From the NCBI GenBank assembly GCA_026398135.1, contig JAPLTN010000052.1:1-64000 (forward strand): 64,000 bases of DNA, read 5' to 3'. Below the pieces are notes generated by a model that had not been told where the DNA came from, made no database searches, and saw nothing but the letters and a program-made list of their open reading frames with translations. The position numbers were made by a program, and so were the translations under genes. The stretch comes from Verrucomicrobiota bacterium (GTDB lineage: Bacteria; Verrucomicrobiota; Verrucomicrobiia; Opitutales; Opitutaceae). Each line of letters begins with the position of its first letter. The first letter of the stretch is position 1. This document shows, one piece after another, positions 51,692 through 60,843 of this stretch.

Positions 51692-53659
51692 TCAGTGGCT
51701 GGCTTCGTCCTGGCCCTCGCCCCCGGTGACGGTGCCGTCTTTATGGATGTGCAAGTGGTAGCCGCCGGGACCCTCGAAGGCCCAGCCCAGGACGCCGAGC
51801 AGCATGATGCAGCCGCCCGCGATCGCGCCTTGGAAGTTGTGGTGGGTGAAGAACAATCCGCCGATCAGCAGGCCGGTCGCGGTGACCAAGGGGAACCAGG
51901 ACTGGCTGGGCATGTGGATGCCGCCGTGGCTGTCCTCGTCCTTGGCGTGTTTGGCTTTTTCCTCGGCGATTTCCTTGGCGTGGGTCTTTTCATACCAGAA
52001 GGCGTCGCGGGCGTGCACGGTGGGGGTGACGTTGAAATTGTGCTCGGGGGGCGGGGTGGTGGGCACGGCCCACTCCAAGGTGCGGGCATCCCAGACGTCG
52101 CCGGTGGCTTTTTTGCCCTTGAAGTAGGTGTAAACCATGACCGCGAAGTAAATGCCGATGCCGATCGCAAGGATGAAGGCGCCGATGGAGGCGACGAGGT
52201 TGGCGCTGTTCCAGCCCATGTTGCCGTCGTAAACGGCGGTGCGGCGCGGCATGCCGTTCAGGCCGAGGAAGTGCATGGGGAAGAAGGTCACGTTAAAGCC
52301 GACAAAGATGACCCAGAAGGAGAGTTTGCCCCAGAACTCCGAGACCATGCGGCCAAATACGAGCGGGAACCAGTAGTGGATGCCGGCGAGCAGGGCGAAG
52401 ATCGAGCCGCCGATGAGCACGTAGTGAAAGTGGGCGACCACGAAATAGCTGTCCTGTTGCTGGGCGTCGGCGGGGGCGGCGGAGTGCATGACGCCGGAGA
52501 AGCCGCCCATCATGAACATCCAGATGAAACCGAGGGCGAACATCATCGGGGTGCGGGTGATGATCTGGCCGCCCCAGAGGGTGCCGACCCAGTTGAAAAT
52601 CTTAACGCCGGTGGGGACCGCGATGGCCATGGTGGCGAGGGAGAACGCGGCCGTGGCCATGGTGCCCATGCCGGTGGTGAACATATGGTGCGACCAGACG
52701 CCGAAGCCGAGGAAGCCGATGACCGCGCCGGAGAATACGACGATGGGGTAGCCGAACAAAGGTTTGCGGGAGAAGGTGGGCAGGATCTCCGAAACGACGC
52801 CCATGGCGGGCAGAATCAGGATGTACACCTCGGGGTGACCGAAGATCCAGAAGAGGTGTTGCCAGAGAATGGGCAAACCGCCCTTGGCGACCTCAAAGAA
52901 ACCGGTGCCGAAGGAGCGGTCCATCATGAGCTCGACCAGCGCGATGGTGATGGCGGGGAAGGACAGGATGATGAGGAACGCGGTGAAGAGTGTCATCCAA
53001 GTGAACACGGGCAGGCGCATCATGGTGAGGCCCGGGGCGCGCATGTTGATGATGGTGACGATAAAATTCAGGGAGCCGATGACCGAGGAAACACCGAGGA
53101 TTTGCAGGCCCATGACCCAGAGGTCGGTCGAGGAGTCGCCGGAGAATTGGTTGGAGTAGGCCACGGAGGTGAGCGGGGCGTAGCCGAACCAGCCGGAATC
53201 GGGGGCGCCGGCGCGGGTGAACCAGCCGACGTTCAGGACGATGGCACCGGCGAGGAAGACCCAGAAGGCGAAGCCGTTGAGCCGGGGGAACGCCACGTCG
53301 CGAGCGCCGATCTGAAGCGGCATCATGTAATTGAAGAACGCGGCGGAGAGCGGCATGACGGCGAGGAAGATCATCGTCGTCGCGTGCATGGTGAAGAGCT
53401 CGTTGTAGAGCTGGTGGCTGATGAAGGTGTTGTTCGGCACCGCCAGCTGCACGCGGATCATCAAGGCCTCGACGCCGCCCACCAGGAAGAAGAAGAGGGC
53501 GGTGATGGCGTAGAGCAGGCCGATCTTTTTGTGGTCCACCGTGGTGAGCCAGGAGACCAGGCCGGTCTTGGCCTTGGGGCGGGTGAAAAACCACGGCCGG
53601 GCCGACGTTTTGGCGGCGGACTCGGGGGCGGTGTAGGCGGTCTTTAATGCGGCTTCCAT
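51692..53659 (-). CDS. ctaD: Cytochrome c oxidase subunit I
   Basis: The 655-aa catalytic subunit with about 12 transmembrane helices. Heme and CuB ligands are visible: His in FTMHATTMIFLAVMP, the CuB/Tyr motif FGHPEVYILILPAMG, the paired HH in VWSHHMFTTGMG and the heme His residues in FVVAHFHYVLIG. It reduces O2 to water and pumps protons. A ~100-residue C-terminal extension (helix plus a hydrophobic pair) continues past the usual end at ~550, like CaaA-type fusions with a COX3-like piece. ATG 53659. Confidence 0.96.
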   Translation of the reverse strand: MEAALKTAYTAPESAAKTSARPWFFTRPKAKTGLVSWLTTVDHKKIGLLYAITALFFFLVGGVEALMIRVQLAVPNNTFISHQLYNELFTMHATTMIFLAVMPLSAAFFNYMMPLQIGARDVAFPRLNGFAFWVFLAGAIVLNVGWFTRAGAPDSGWFGYAPLTSVAYSNQFSGDSSTDLWVMGLQILGVSSVIGSLNFIVTIINMRAPGLTMMRLPVFTWMTLFTAFLIILSFPAITIALVELMMDRSFGTGFFEVAKGGLPILWQHLFWIFGHPEVYILILPAMGVVSEILPTFSRKPLFGYPIVVFSGAVIGFLGFGVWSHHMFTTGMGTMATAAFSLATMAIAVPTGVKIFNWVGTLWGGQIITRTPMMFALGFIWMFMMGGFSGVMHSAAPADAQQQDSYFVVAHFHYVLIGGSIFALLAGIHYWFPLVFGRMVSEFWGKLSFWVIFVGFNVTFFPMHFLGLNGMPRRTAVYDGNMGWNSANLVASIGAFILAIGIGIYFAVMVYTYFKGKKATGDVWDARTLEWAVPTTPPPEHNFNVTPTVHARDAFWYEKTHAKEIAEEKAKHAKDEDSHGGIHMPSQSWFPLVTATGLLIGGLFFTHHNFQGAIAGGCIMLLGVLGWAFEGPGGYHLHIHKDGTVTGGEGQDEASH

Positions 53660-53704
53660 GGGTGGAAAAGTAAGGGAGGCTGAAAGTGAGGGCTCGGCGT
53701 GGGA

Positions 53705-54967
53705 TTACTTGAGGCTGTGAAGGTATTCTACGATGGCGCGGGCCTCGGTGTCGTTGACCTGAATGTGGGCCTTGGTCATGCGGCCTTTATCGTCGGCAGT
53801 CATGTAGCCCGCCATGCCGTTTACGCCCATGTACATTTTGTTGCCGGGCTTTACGTTGTTGGGGTCCACGATCCAGCGATGGAGGTTGGGCTTGTTGTTT
53901 TCGAGCAAGCCGGCGGCCAGGGTGGTGCGGGAGCCGAAGTGGGTGAGGTCGGGGGCGTTGACGCCGGAGGCGCCGTGGCCGCGGACGGCGTGGCAGGTGA
54001 CGCAGTTTTTCTCGGCGAAGAGTTTGCGGCCCTGATTTACCAAGACGGCGTCTTCGTCTTTTTCGGGAAACTGCATGGCGGTCCAGGCGGCGAGGGGATT
54101 GGCGTCGAAATCGGCGGTGTAGCCGGGGGCGTTGCGTTTTTTGGGCGTCATATCGTAGCTCGCCAAAACGGCCTTGGCCCCGGCGGGGGCGACGACGTCG
54201 CGGGCGGGCTTCTTTTGGTTTTCCAGCCAGGCGGCGAAGTCGTCGGCGGCGAGGGCGATGACGCGGAAGCGCATGACGGCGTGGGATTCGCCGCAGAATT
54301 CGGCGCACTGGCCCCAGAAGTAGCCGGGTTCGTCGGCTTGCAGCCAGAGGTGGTTGCCGCGGTTGGGCATCATGTCCACTTTTCCGCCGAGCTTGGGAAC
54401 CCAGAAGGAATGGATGACGTCGGAGGTGCGGAGGTTGATGCGCACGGGGCGACCGGCGGGGATGACGAGTTCATTGCCGGTGACGAGCTGGCCGGAGCCG
54501 TCGATTTGCTCGTGGGGGTATTCAAATTGAAACCACCACTGGAGACCGCGGGCGTTGACCTCGTAGGCGTTGGCGCGCTCGGCTTCGGGAACGTCGTAGG
54601 TGTACCAAATGGCGCGCAGGGTGGGCACGGCGATGACGACCAAGGCGGCGATGGAAGCGCCGATGAGGCCCAGCTCGATGAACGGGTTGCCGTGGCCTTG
54701 ATCGGGCACGGGGGCTTTTTCAGCGGAGTCGCTGCGGGCCTTGTACTTGATCGTGGCGTAGGCGAGGATGCCGGCGACGATAAAGAAAACCGCGAAGGTG
54801 ACGTAAACCGTTACGTGAAAGACTTCGAGCTGGGCCTTCGCGACCGGACCCTTGGTGTCGAAGGTGGATTGGGGTCCGGAAGTCCAGCCGCCGGTGACGA
54901 GCGGAAGGGCGAGAAGAGCGAGCGTCGTGGTGATACGGCGCAGGATATCGGCAGGGCGGAAACGCAT
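53705..54967 (-). CDS. ctaC: Cytochrome c oxidase subunit II with fused cytochrome c domain (caa3 type)
   Basis: A 420-aa subunit. After a signal/transmembrane helix (about 13-30) and a second helix (about 47-70) comes the CuA cupredoxin domain with the binding motif FWGQCAEFCGESHAVM. The C-terminus carries a class I cytochrome c with heme motif CVTCH and a late Met ligand. The fusion is the mark of caa3 oxidases and lets the enzyme take electrons from soluble cytochrome c. It heads the operon ctaC-ctaD-ctaE-subunit IV; 45 bp separate it from ctaD. ATG 54967. Confidence 0.95.
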   Translation of the reverse strand: MRFRPADILRRITTTLALLALPLVTGGWTSGPQSTFDTKGPVAKAQLEVFHVTVYVTFAVFFIVAGILAYATIKYKARSDSAEKAPVPDQGHGNPFIELGLIGASIAALVVIAVPTLRAIWYTYDVPEAERANAYEVNARGLQWWFQFEYPHEQIDGSGQLVTGNELVIPAGRPVRINLRTSDVIHSFWVPKLGGKVDMMPNRGNHLWLQADEPGYFWGQCAEFCGESHAVMRFRVIALAADDFAAWLENQKKPARDVVAPAGAKAVLASYDMTPKKRNAPGYTADFDANPLAAWTAMQFPEKDEDAVLVNQGRKLFAEKNCVTCHAVRGHGASGVNAPDLTHFGSRTTLAAGLLENNKPNLHRWIVDPNNVKPGNKMYMGVNGMAGYMTADDKGRMTKAHIQVNDTEARAIVEYLHSLK

Positions 54968-55053
54968 GGTCGTGGTCTGGTAAAGTCGTAGGGCGATAAA
55001 GGGAGGCCGTGGCGCAGGGTTTGCAGTCTCGGAGTGTTATCAAGCTATAATCT

Positions 55054-55079
55054 AAAGGATGATTTTCCACTCATCCTTT
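55054..55079. promoter_or_regulatory. Palindrome upstream of ctaC, candidate operator
   Basis: AAAGGATGA (55054-55062) and TCATCCTTT (55071-55079) are perfect 9-bp arms around an 8-bp AT-rich centre, 87 bp upstream of the ctaC start. A -10-like TTATAG lies just downstream on the minus strand. Confidence 0.5.
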
Positions 55080-55226
55080 GTCCTAAGGCGTGCAAAATAG
55101 AGTTATTAGGAGAAACGTGGGGGGCGTAAGCGGAACTTAAGCTGGATTTCAATGGCTCCGCCCGAGAACGTGGGGGGATGGGGAATTGTGAGTCTTTGCG
55201 AAAGTTTTGGCAGTCGTTCCCCGAGA

Positions 55227-55250
55227 GCGGCATTCGCGAGCGAACGCCCT
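55227..55250. repeat. REP-like palindrome, intergenic copy of the sufD repeat
   Basis: Matches 35918-35941 at 23 of 24 positions. Its palindromic core (CATTCGCGAGCGAACGCC) can form a hairpin in the transcript. Confidence 0.75.
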
Positions 55251-55283
55251 ACCAAAGGCAGATGATTTCGTGAGGATTATTGC

Positions 55284-57830
55284 TTAAGGTTGGGACCAGA
55301 GGCCGATGAGGGCTTCGGAGCGGACCCAGCCGGTGTTGCCATCCTTTAGCACGAGGCGGCGCCAGCCGAGGAAGGATTTGTCCACGCGGGCCAGGGTGCC
55401 GGCGGGCAGGGGGGAGGTGACCTGTTGTTCGCCGAGTTCGGTGGGCACGGCGCGCAGGGTGTCGTCCTGCCAGATGAGCACGGTTTCGGCGTGGGCGGCG
55501 TCGCCGTAGGCGCGCAGGGCAAGACCGGTGGCGAAAAGTCCGGCGATGGCGGCCACAAGGGTGAGGGCGAAGAGCGCGCGCCAGAAGCGGCGGTAGCCGG
55601 GGTGATAGGCGGAGATAACCCAAAAGGCGGGGCAGAGCAGGACGAGCAGGGCGGCGAGGAGCCCGTCGTTTTGCCATTCGGGCACGGAACGGCGCAGGGC
55701 GAAGGGCTCGATGACGGGGGGGCGGTAGGCGGATTTGGCCTGGGTGACGGTGAGCAGGCGTTGGAGGGCGGGCGAATGGGGGTCCTGAAGATGGGCGACG
55801 TAGGCGTGGGCGGCGGCTTCGGCCCATTGGCCTTGCTGGGCGAGGGCGAGGGCGAGGTTGTGGCGGAGGGCGGGGTCGGTGGGGGCGGTGGCGAGTTGGG
55901 CGCGTTGCAGGGCCTCGGCTTTGGCGAAGTCGGCACTGGTGTAGGCGCGGACGGCTTCGAGCGGGTCGGGCGTGGGGGCGGGCTGGGCCCGGGTGGGTTG
56001 CGGGCTGGCGAGGGCGAGCAGGGTGAAGGCGAGGGCGGCGGGGAAGAGATGCGGGGCTCGGAGGGCGGCGGTGGCGGGGAGGGGAGCCAGGGCGGCCTGC
56101 TGCCAGGCGGTTTTGGCCTGGGCCAGCCAGTCGGGGGACAGGGTGGTGCCGGGGCGGTAGAGCACGCGTTCGGTCTCGGCCCAAAGCGCGCTCCAGACCG
56201 GATCGGTCAAATCGCGGGCGGTGGGGGTGAGGTTATCGAGGCTGAAAAAGGTGCGGGTGGCGTATTGCCAGGCGAGAAGGTCGGCGTCGGTCACGCCGGA
56301 GGAGAGGCGACTGAGGATTTCGCCTAGTTGGGCGTGGGCTTGGCGTCGGGGGATGAGGGGGTCGTTGCGGCGGGCGTGGCGGTAGGCGAGAGCGAGCCAG
56401 AGTACCAACGGCAGGAGAAGCGCGGCGAGGTAGGGCCAGCGGGAGAAGGGCCAGCCGGTTTGTGGAACGGGGGCGAGGAGACCGGTGGGCAGGGGATCGG
56501 CGGGCAGGGTCACCATGGCCTCGGGTGGGTTGATCGGAACGGGTTCGAGGCTGGGCGTGGCCGGGGCGGCGGGAGCGGCTTCGGGATTGGCGGGGGCGGT
56601 GCCGGGCCCGGTCGGGGCCGGGCTGATCTCAATCGTGACCGGGGAACTGCGAAGGGTTTCGTAAGCGCCGGTGACGGGGTTGAAGATCGAGAGGGTGTAG
56701 GTGCCGAGTTCGTAACGGCCGGGTTTTTGCGGGATGAGGACGAGGTCTTCGCTCAGGCTGGCGTCGAAGAGGCGGTTCTCGACGGGGGTTTTTTGGGCGC
56801 GAGGGGTGACGACGCGGAAGTCGCGATTGAGGTCGCGGGGGGGCAGGCGGTCGAGGACCGGCCAGTTGCCGGTGCCGGCGAGGGTGAGGGTCCAGGTGAT
56901 GGGTTCGCCGAGGGTGGCTTTTTCGGGGACGATTTTAGAGGTGAGGGTGAACTGGCCGACGCCGCCGGAAAAGTCGGCCGGGGCGGGGGTGGGGAGCGGA
57001 CGGCTTTGCAGTGAAACGGGTGCGGTCGTGATGGTGAATTGCTCCAGGGTGGGGCCGCCGAAGATGCTGCCGAAGGGGGCAGAATTGCCGGTGGGCAGGT
57101 TGGCCGGGATGGTGGCCGGGGGGAAGGGCAGGGGGCCGGAGACTGCGGGGGCGATGGCGCGGGTCTCGGACGTGATGAGAACGCGGGGTTGTCCGTTGGT
57201 GGTGGTTTCGGCGGCGGCGGGTTTGGACCATTCTTCGGCGGTGAAGGGGGTGGAGGGCCAGTCGAGCGGACCGCCGAGGATGCTGTTGGTGAAGTAGCGG
57301 CGATCAACCTCGACGGTGTGGGTGAGGCGGAAGACCTCTCCGGCCCAGATGGGGGCGGCGGGCGGGGTGAAGCGGGCGGTGATGATCTGGTTGAGGGGGA
57401 GGCCGGTTTGACCGACGGTGGCGGCGACGATGGTAAAGCCGGCGGCGGGCACGGTGAGCGTGCCGGCATCGGTCTCAACGGTGATGGCGGGGATGCGCAC
57501 CTGGCCGTCGGCGCGGAGGGGGCGGACGCGGTAGATGTAGCTGCGGGTGCTTTGGCGCACGGCGCGGGCACCGGTGCCGAAGTTGAGCACGGTCTGGGAA
57601 CCGGCGCGCACGCCGGGTTCGAAGGCGAGGTCGTTGACGGTGGGGGCGGGCGGCGGGCCTTTGACCGGTTCGCAGTCCTGGAAAATGAGGGTGAGCTCGG
57701 AGATTTGTTCGCGGGCGAGGGTGCCGGAGGAGGGCTCCCAGCGGACGGACTGGGCGCGGGCCAACAAGCCGGAAAAAAGAAACAATCCGAGGAGGACGGC
57801 GGCGGGAAAACGGTGTAGAAGGCGTGGCAT
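55284..57830 (-). CDS. BatD-type protein with BatE-like TPR/SH3 C-terminus
   Basis: An 848-aa exported protein. A signal peptide ends near LLARAQS (about residue 27). Tandem BatD beta domains (about 30-400) show motifs such as VNDLAFEPGVRAGSQTVLNF and TLGEPITWTLTLAGTGNW. A Pro/Ala-rich linker and a transmembrane helix (about 465-485) follow. The C-terminal third has TPR-like helices (LRHNLALALAQQGQWAEAAAHA), two more hydrophobic segments and a final SH3-like domain (LARVDKSFLGWRRLVLKDG), the layout of BatE. So BatD and BatE appear fused. It is the last gene of moxR-DUF58-batA-batB-batD. ATG 57830. Confidence 0.85.
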   Translation of the reverse strand: MPRLLHRFPAAVLLGLFLFSGLLARAQSVRWEPSSGTLAREQISELTLIFQDCEPVKGPPPAPTVNDLAFEPGVRAGSQTVLNFGTGARAVRQSTRSYIYRVRPLRADGQVRIPAITVETDAGTLTVPAAGFTIVAATVGQTGLPLNQIITARFTPPAAPIWAGEVFRLTHTVEVDRRYFTNSILGGPLDWPSTPFTAEEWSKPAAAETTTNGQPRVLITSETRAIAPAVSGPLPFPPATIPANLPTGNSAPFGSIFGGPTLEQFTITTAPVSLQSRPLPTPAPADFSGGVGQFTLTSKIVPEKATLGEPITWTLTLAGTGNWPVLDRLPPRDLNRDFRVVTPRAQKTPVENRLFDASLSEDLVLIPQKPGRYELGTYTLSIFNPVTGAYETLRSSPVTIEISPAPTGPGTAPANPEAAPAAPATPSLEPVPINPPEAMVTLPADPLPTGLLAPVPQTGWPFSRWPYLAALLLPLVLWLALAYRHARRNDPLIPRRQAHAQLGEILSRLSSGVTDADLLAWQYATRTFFSLDNLTPTARDLTDPVWSALWAETERVLYRPGTTLSPDWLAQAKTAWQQAALAPLPATAALRAPHLFPAALAFTLLALASPQPTRAQPAPTPDPLEAVRAYTSADFAKAEALQRAQLATAPTDPALRHNLALALAQQGQWAEAAAHAYVAHLQDPHSPALQRLLTVTQAKSAYRPPVIEPFALRRSVPEWQNDGLLAALLVLLCPAFWVISAYHPGYRRFWRALFALTLVAAIAGLFATGLALRAYGDAAHAETVLIWQDDTLRAVPTELGEQQVTSPLPAGTLARVDKSFLGWRRLVLKDGNTGWVRSEALIGLWSQP

Positions 57831-57850
57831 GTCGGTCGGGAAGTGGGTGT

Positions 57851-58001
57851 TTACCAGTCGTGGTTGTTTTTGGCCGGGCCGCGCTCGGTGCCGGGTGGCT
57901 TTTCGGCGTCCTGCATGAGCTGGTAAAGGCGGGAGGGGGAATCGGAGTCGCGGGAACCAGGGACTCCCGCCGTTTCCATTCCTTGTGGGTGAGCCGAAGG
58001 C
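57851..58001 (-). other. Likely displaced C-terminal tail of BatB, in another frame after a repeat-like palindrome
   Basis: After the BatB stop at 58002 the minus strand first reads two nested hairpins (GAGCC...GGCTC near 58005 and GCGGGA...TCCCGC near 57950-57975). A different frame then encodes DSPSRLYQLMQDAEKPPG and ends KNNHDW at 57851. This reads like the conserved tail of Verrucomicrobial BatB/BatC proteins, so the tail seems split from its gene by repeat insertion and a frameshift. The tail match rests on recall, not a search. Confidence 0.45.
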
Positions 58002-59759
58002 TCATTCGGCGGCGGGTTGGTCGGGCTGGCCGGAGGCGGAGACGCCGCCGACGCGCTGGGTGGAGTCCTTGGGCGGTTTGCCGTCTTTGGGGGGCGGGGC
58101 GGGCGGGTTGTTGTCTTTGCCTTCGGGCTTGAGGTCGCCGAGGGCCTCCTGGGCGGCGGAGGCGGGTTTGGTGTCGGACTGGGCGCGTTTGTCGTCGCCG
58201 GGCGCGTTGCTCTCCTTGGAGTCTTTTTTCTGGTCGTCCTTGGGTTCCTGGTCCGAGGGGCTGGGTTGTCCTTCACCGGATTGTTTTTTTTCCTCGCCGG
58301 ATTGTTGCTGTTCGTCGGGAGGCGGCTCCTGGTCCTCGTTTTTGGGCGGGTTGAGGAGTTTCTGGAGACGGATGCGGAGTTCGCGCCATTCGGCGGCCTT
58401 GGGGTCGGCGGCTTCGCCTTGGTTGACGGCGGCGAGGGCGTCGAGCAGGGCGCCGCGCGGCATGGGTTCGGGGGTGCCGGTATCCTGGGCTTCACCGCGA
58501 TCCACGGTGAGGCGGGCGAAGCGGGCGAGTTCGCGCGGGGCCGGGGCGGGGGAGTCGGCGAGCTGGCCAACGAGATCGACGATGGGGTCGAAGCGCGGGG
58601 TCGGGGCCTCGGCCTCGGCGGGAGCGGGTTTGGCCAGCGGGGTGGTCTGAGCTTGGGCGGGAGAAAGGACTACGTGGACGAGGAGGAGGGCGAGCAGGGC
58701 GGGGGCGACGGGTGAGTTGCGCACGGCGCGGAGGGCGCGGGCGGCGGGCGAGATGGGGAATTCCCTCACGAGGGCGAGGGCGAGCAGCAGGAGTGAGGGG
58801 GCGAGGAACCAGGAGAACAATTCTTCGCGGCGCGGGGCGGCGTTTTCGATGGAGCGGCTGGAACGTCCGCGGGCGATGGTTTCGCGGAGAATTGCGGGCA
58901 GGTCGAGCCAGGTGGAGGCGTCGCGGTAAACGCCGTCGCTCAGGCGGGCGAGTTCCTGCAGGGTGGAAGCATCGAGACGGGAAAGCACGGCCGCTCCGCG
59001 GGCGTCTTTGATCAGGCCGCCCTTGGCGTCGGGTACCATGGCTCCGGCGGCGGTGCCGAGACCGAGGGTGATGATGCGTACGCCGCGGGCGGCGAGTTTC
59101 CGGGCAATCGGTTTCCAAGCCGGGTCCTGGGCTTCGCCGTCGCTCAGGATTACGAGGTAACGATCCGCCACTGGCATGACTCCGGGGGCGGGGGCGACGA
59201 CGGGGCCGAAGGCGTCGTCGGCGACGGTGAGCAGAGCGGCGAAATCGCTGCCACCGGCGGGAATCATATCCGGGCCGAGCTCGTCCACGAAAGTGCGGAA
59301 GATCTCGTAATCGACGGAGAGCGGGCTTTGCAAAAAGGCCGAGCCGGCGAAGGGCAGGAGGCCGAGGCGTTCGCCTTTGAGTTCGTCGGCCAGACTGCGA
59401 ACCAGCAGGCGGGCGCGGTCGAGCCGGGTGGGCGGTACGTCGTCGGCGAGCATGGAGCGGGAGACGTCCACGGCGACCAGGACGTCGCGGGCCTCGGTCT
59501 GGGCGGCTTTGCCGATCTCGGCGCCTTGGGGGCGGGCGAGGGCGGCCAGCAGGCAGGCGAGGGAGAGGACGAGGGCTATGGCGCGGGCGCGCGGGGCGGA
59601 GCGGCCTTTGACGAGGGAGAGGGAGTCGGCGTTGAGGCGTCCGCGCAGGATGCGCGGGAAGGGCGAGGCGGAGGCGGCGCGCGCCGGGCGAAGGGCCACG
59701 AAGAGCAGCGCGAGCGGGGCGAGGAGGAGCCAGAGGAGTTGCGGGTGGGCGAAGGTCAC
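58002..59759 (-). CDS. BatB-type VWA membrane protein with charged BatC-like C-terminus
   Basis: A 585-aa protein: two N-terminal membrane helices, a von Willebrand A domain (about 85-285) with a MIDAS motif DVSRSM, and another membrane helix (about 325-345). The C-terminal ~200 residues are low-complexity and highly charged (Gln/Glu/Lys/Pro-rich), like the BatC linker region. It begins at GTG 59759, 16 bp after batA. The C-terminus appears truncated: the reading stops at QPAAE, and its likely true tail continues in another frame downstream (57851-58001). Confidence 0.85.
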   Translation of the reverse strand: MTFAHPQLLWLLLAPLALLFVALRPARAASASPFPRILRGRLNADSLSLVKGRSAPRARAIALVLSLACLLAALARPQGAEIGKAAQTEARDVLVAVDVSRSMLADDVPPTRLDRARLLVRSLADELKGERLGLLPFAGSAFLQSPLSVDYEIFRTFVDELGPDMIPAGGSDFAALLTVADDAFGPVVAPAPGVMPVADRYLVILSDGEAQDPAWKPIARKLAARGVRIITLGLGTAAGAMVPDAKGGLIKDARGAAVLSRLDASTLQELARLSDGVYRDASTWLDLPAILRETIARGRSSRSIENAAPRREELFSWFLAPSLLLLALALVREFPISPAARALRAVRNSPVAPALLALLLVHVVLSPAQAQTTPLAKPAPAEAEAPTPRFDPIVDLVGQLADSPAPAPRELARFARLTVDRGEAQDTGTPEPMPRGALLDALAAVNQGEAADPKAAEWRELRIRLQKLLNPPKNEDQEPPPDEQQQSGEEKKQSGEGQPSPSDQEPKDDQKKDSKESNAPGDDKRAQSDTKPASAAQEALGDLKPEGKDNNPPAPPPKDGKPPKDSTQRVGGVSASGQPDQPAAE

Positions 59760-59775
59760 GGCGGCGGGTGCGGGT

Positions 59776-60843
59776 CTAGGCGCGGGGGCGGCGCAGGATG
59801 GCGGGGGTGGCGAGGGCGAGGAGCAGGGCGGCGGCCCCGGCCGGCCAGAGGTAGAACTCGGTGGCGAGCACGAGCGGGGTCTGGTCGAAGGTGATTTTTT
59901 GGTTACGGTCGATTTCTGCGAAGGCTTCCGAAGTCGTCACGGGGTCGTCGGCGCGGAAGAAGCGGCCGCCGGTGGAGGCGGCAAGTTCGCGGATGGCGTT
60001 GGTATCGAGATCGGACATGCGGCGGCTGGTGCCGATGCGGCGGCCTTGTTCGTCGAGCACGGGGAAGGGCACCAGGCCGTCGCGGCCGACGCCAATGGTG
60101 TACACGGGGATGCCGCGCGATTTGGCCAGGGCGGCGGCTTGCTCGGGGGTGAGCTGGCCGCGGTTGTTGGCACCGTCGGTGAGCAGAATAACGAAGGCTC
60201 CGGCGCGGCGGGCGCTGGCGGAATCGCGGCCCTTGGTAAGGCGGGTGAGGGAAAGGCCCACGCCGTCGCCGATGGCGGTGCCGTCCTCAATCAAGCCGAT
60301 GCGCAGGCGGGCGAGCTGGCGGGCCAGCCAGGCGTGGTCGTGGGTGAGGGGCGCGAGGGTGTAGGCGCGGCCGGAGAAGGCCACGATGCCGATGCGGTCG
60401 TCGGGGCGCTGGCGGATGAAGGCTTCCAGGATGGGTTTGAGGGCGACGAGGCGGTTGACCGGGCGGCCGTCCACGATGCTGTCCTCGGCGTACATGGAGG
60501 TGGAGAGGTCGATGGCGAGGACGAGATCGTAGCCTTCGCCGCGCAGCACGCGGCGGTCGTCGATGCGTTGGGGGCGGGCGAGGGCGAGGGCGAGGCAGGC
60601 GGTGGCGATGTAGGCGAAGGCGACCGGCCAGCGGCGGGGCGGGGTGCGGCGGGGGGCGGACCAGGCGGCCGCGCCCGGGATGAGCAAGACCGCGACGGGA
60701 CGACGGCGGCGGAGCATGCCGATGGCGGGCAGAATAAGCAGGGCCGCGAGCCAGAAGGGTTGCGCGAACTGGTAGTCGCCGAAGGCCCAGACGGGCATTT
60801 CGGGGAAGAGCACGGAAAACAAAGTGACGGCGTGGGGGTTCAT
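59776..60843 (-). CDS. BatA-type VWA membrane protein
   Basis: A 355-aa protein with N-terminal membrane helices, a VWA domain carrying MIDAS residues DLSTSM (about residues 109-114) and LTDGANN, and a C-terminal membrane helix (about 330-348). BatA and BatB act with MoxR-type ATPases and DUF58 proteins in the Bat (aerotolerance) group; the molecular role is unsettled. Its ATG at 60843 overlaps the DUF58 stop by 4 bp, so translation is coupled. Confidence 0.9.
   Translation of the reverse strand: MNPHAVTLFSVLFPEMPVWAFGDYQFAQPFWLAALLILPAIGMLRRRRPVAVLLIPGAAAWSAPRRTPPRRWPVAFAYIATACLALALARPQRIDDRRVLRGEGYDLVLAIDLSTSMYAEDSIVDGRPVNRLVALKPILEAFIRQRPDDRIGIVAFSGRAYTLAPLTHDHAWLARQLARLRIGLIEDGTAIGDGVGLSLTRLTKGRDSASARRAGAFVILLTDGANNRGQLTPEQAAALAKSRGIPVYTIGVGRDGLVPFPVLDEQGRRIGTSRRMSDLDTNAIRELAASTGGRFFRADDPVTTSEAFAEIDRNQKITFDQTPLVLATEFYLWPAGAAALLLALATPAILRRPRA

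Larger units (their letters stand above)
54968..55283. other. Promoter-side region of the oxidase operon (316 bp)
   Basis: No gene is visible. It holds a perfect palindrome (55054-55079) and the second copy of the 24-nt sufD repeat (55227-55250); the batD stop is at its far end. Confidence 0.65.

Noticed and set aside
51194-53647. 817-residue plus-strand open frame opposite ctaD and ctaE
   Set aside because: Spans parts of two certain oxidase genes; low-complexity translation with no domain.
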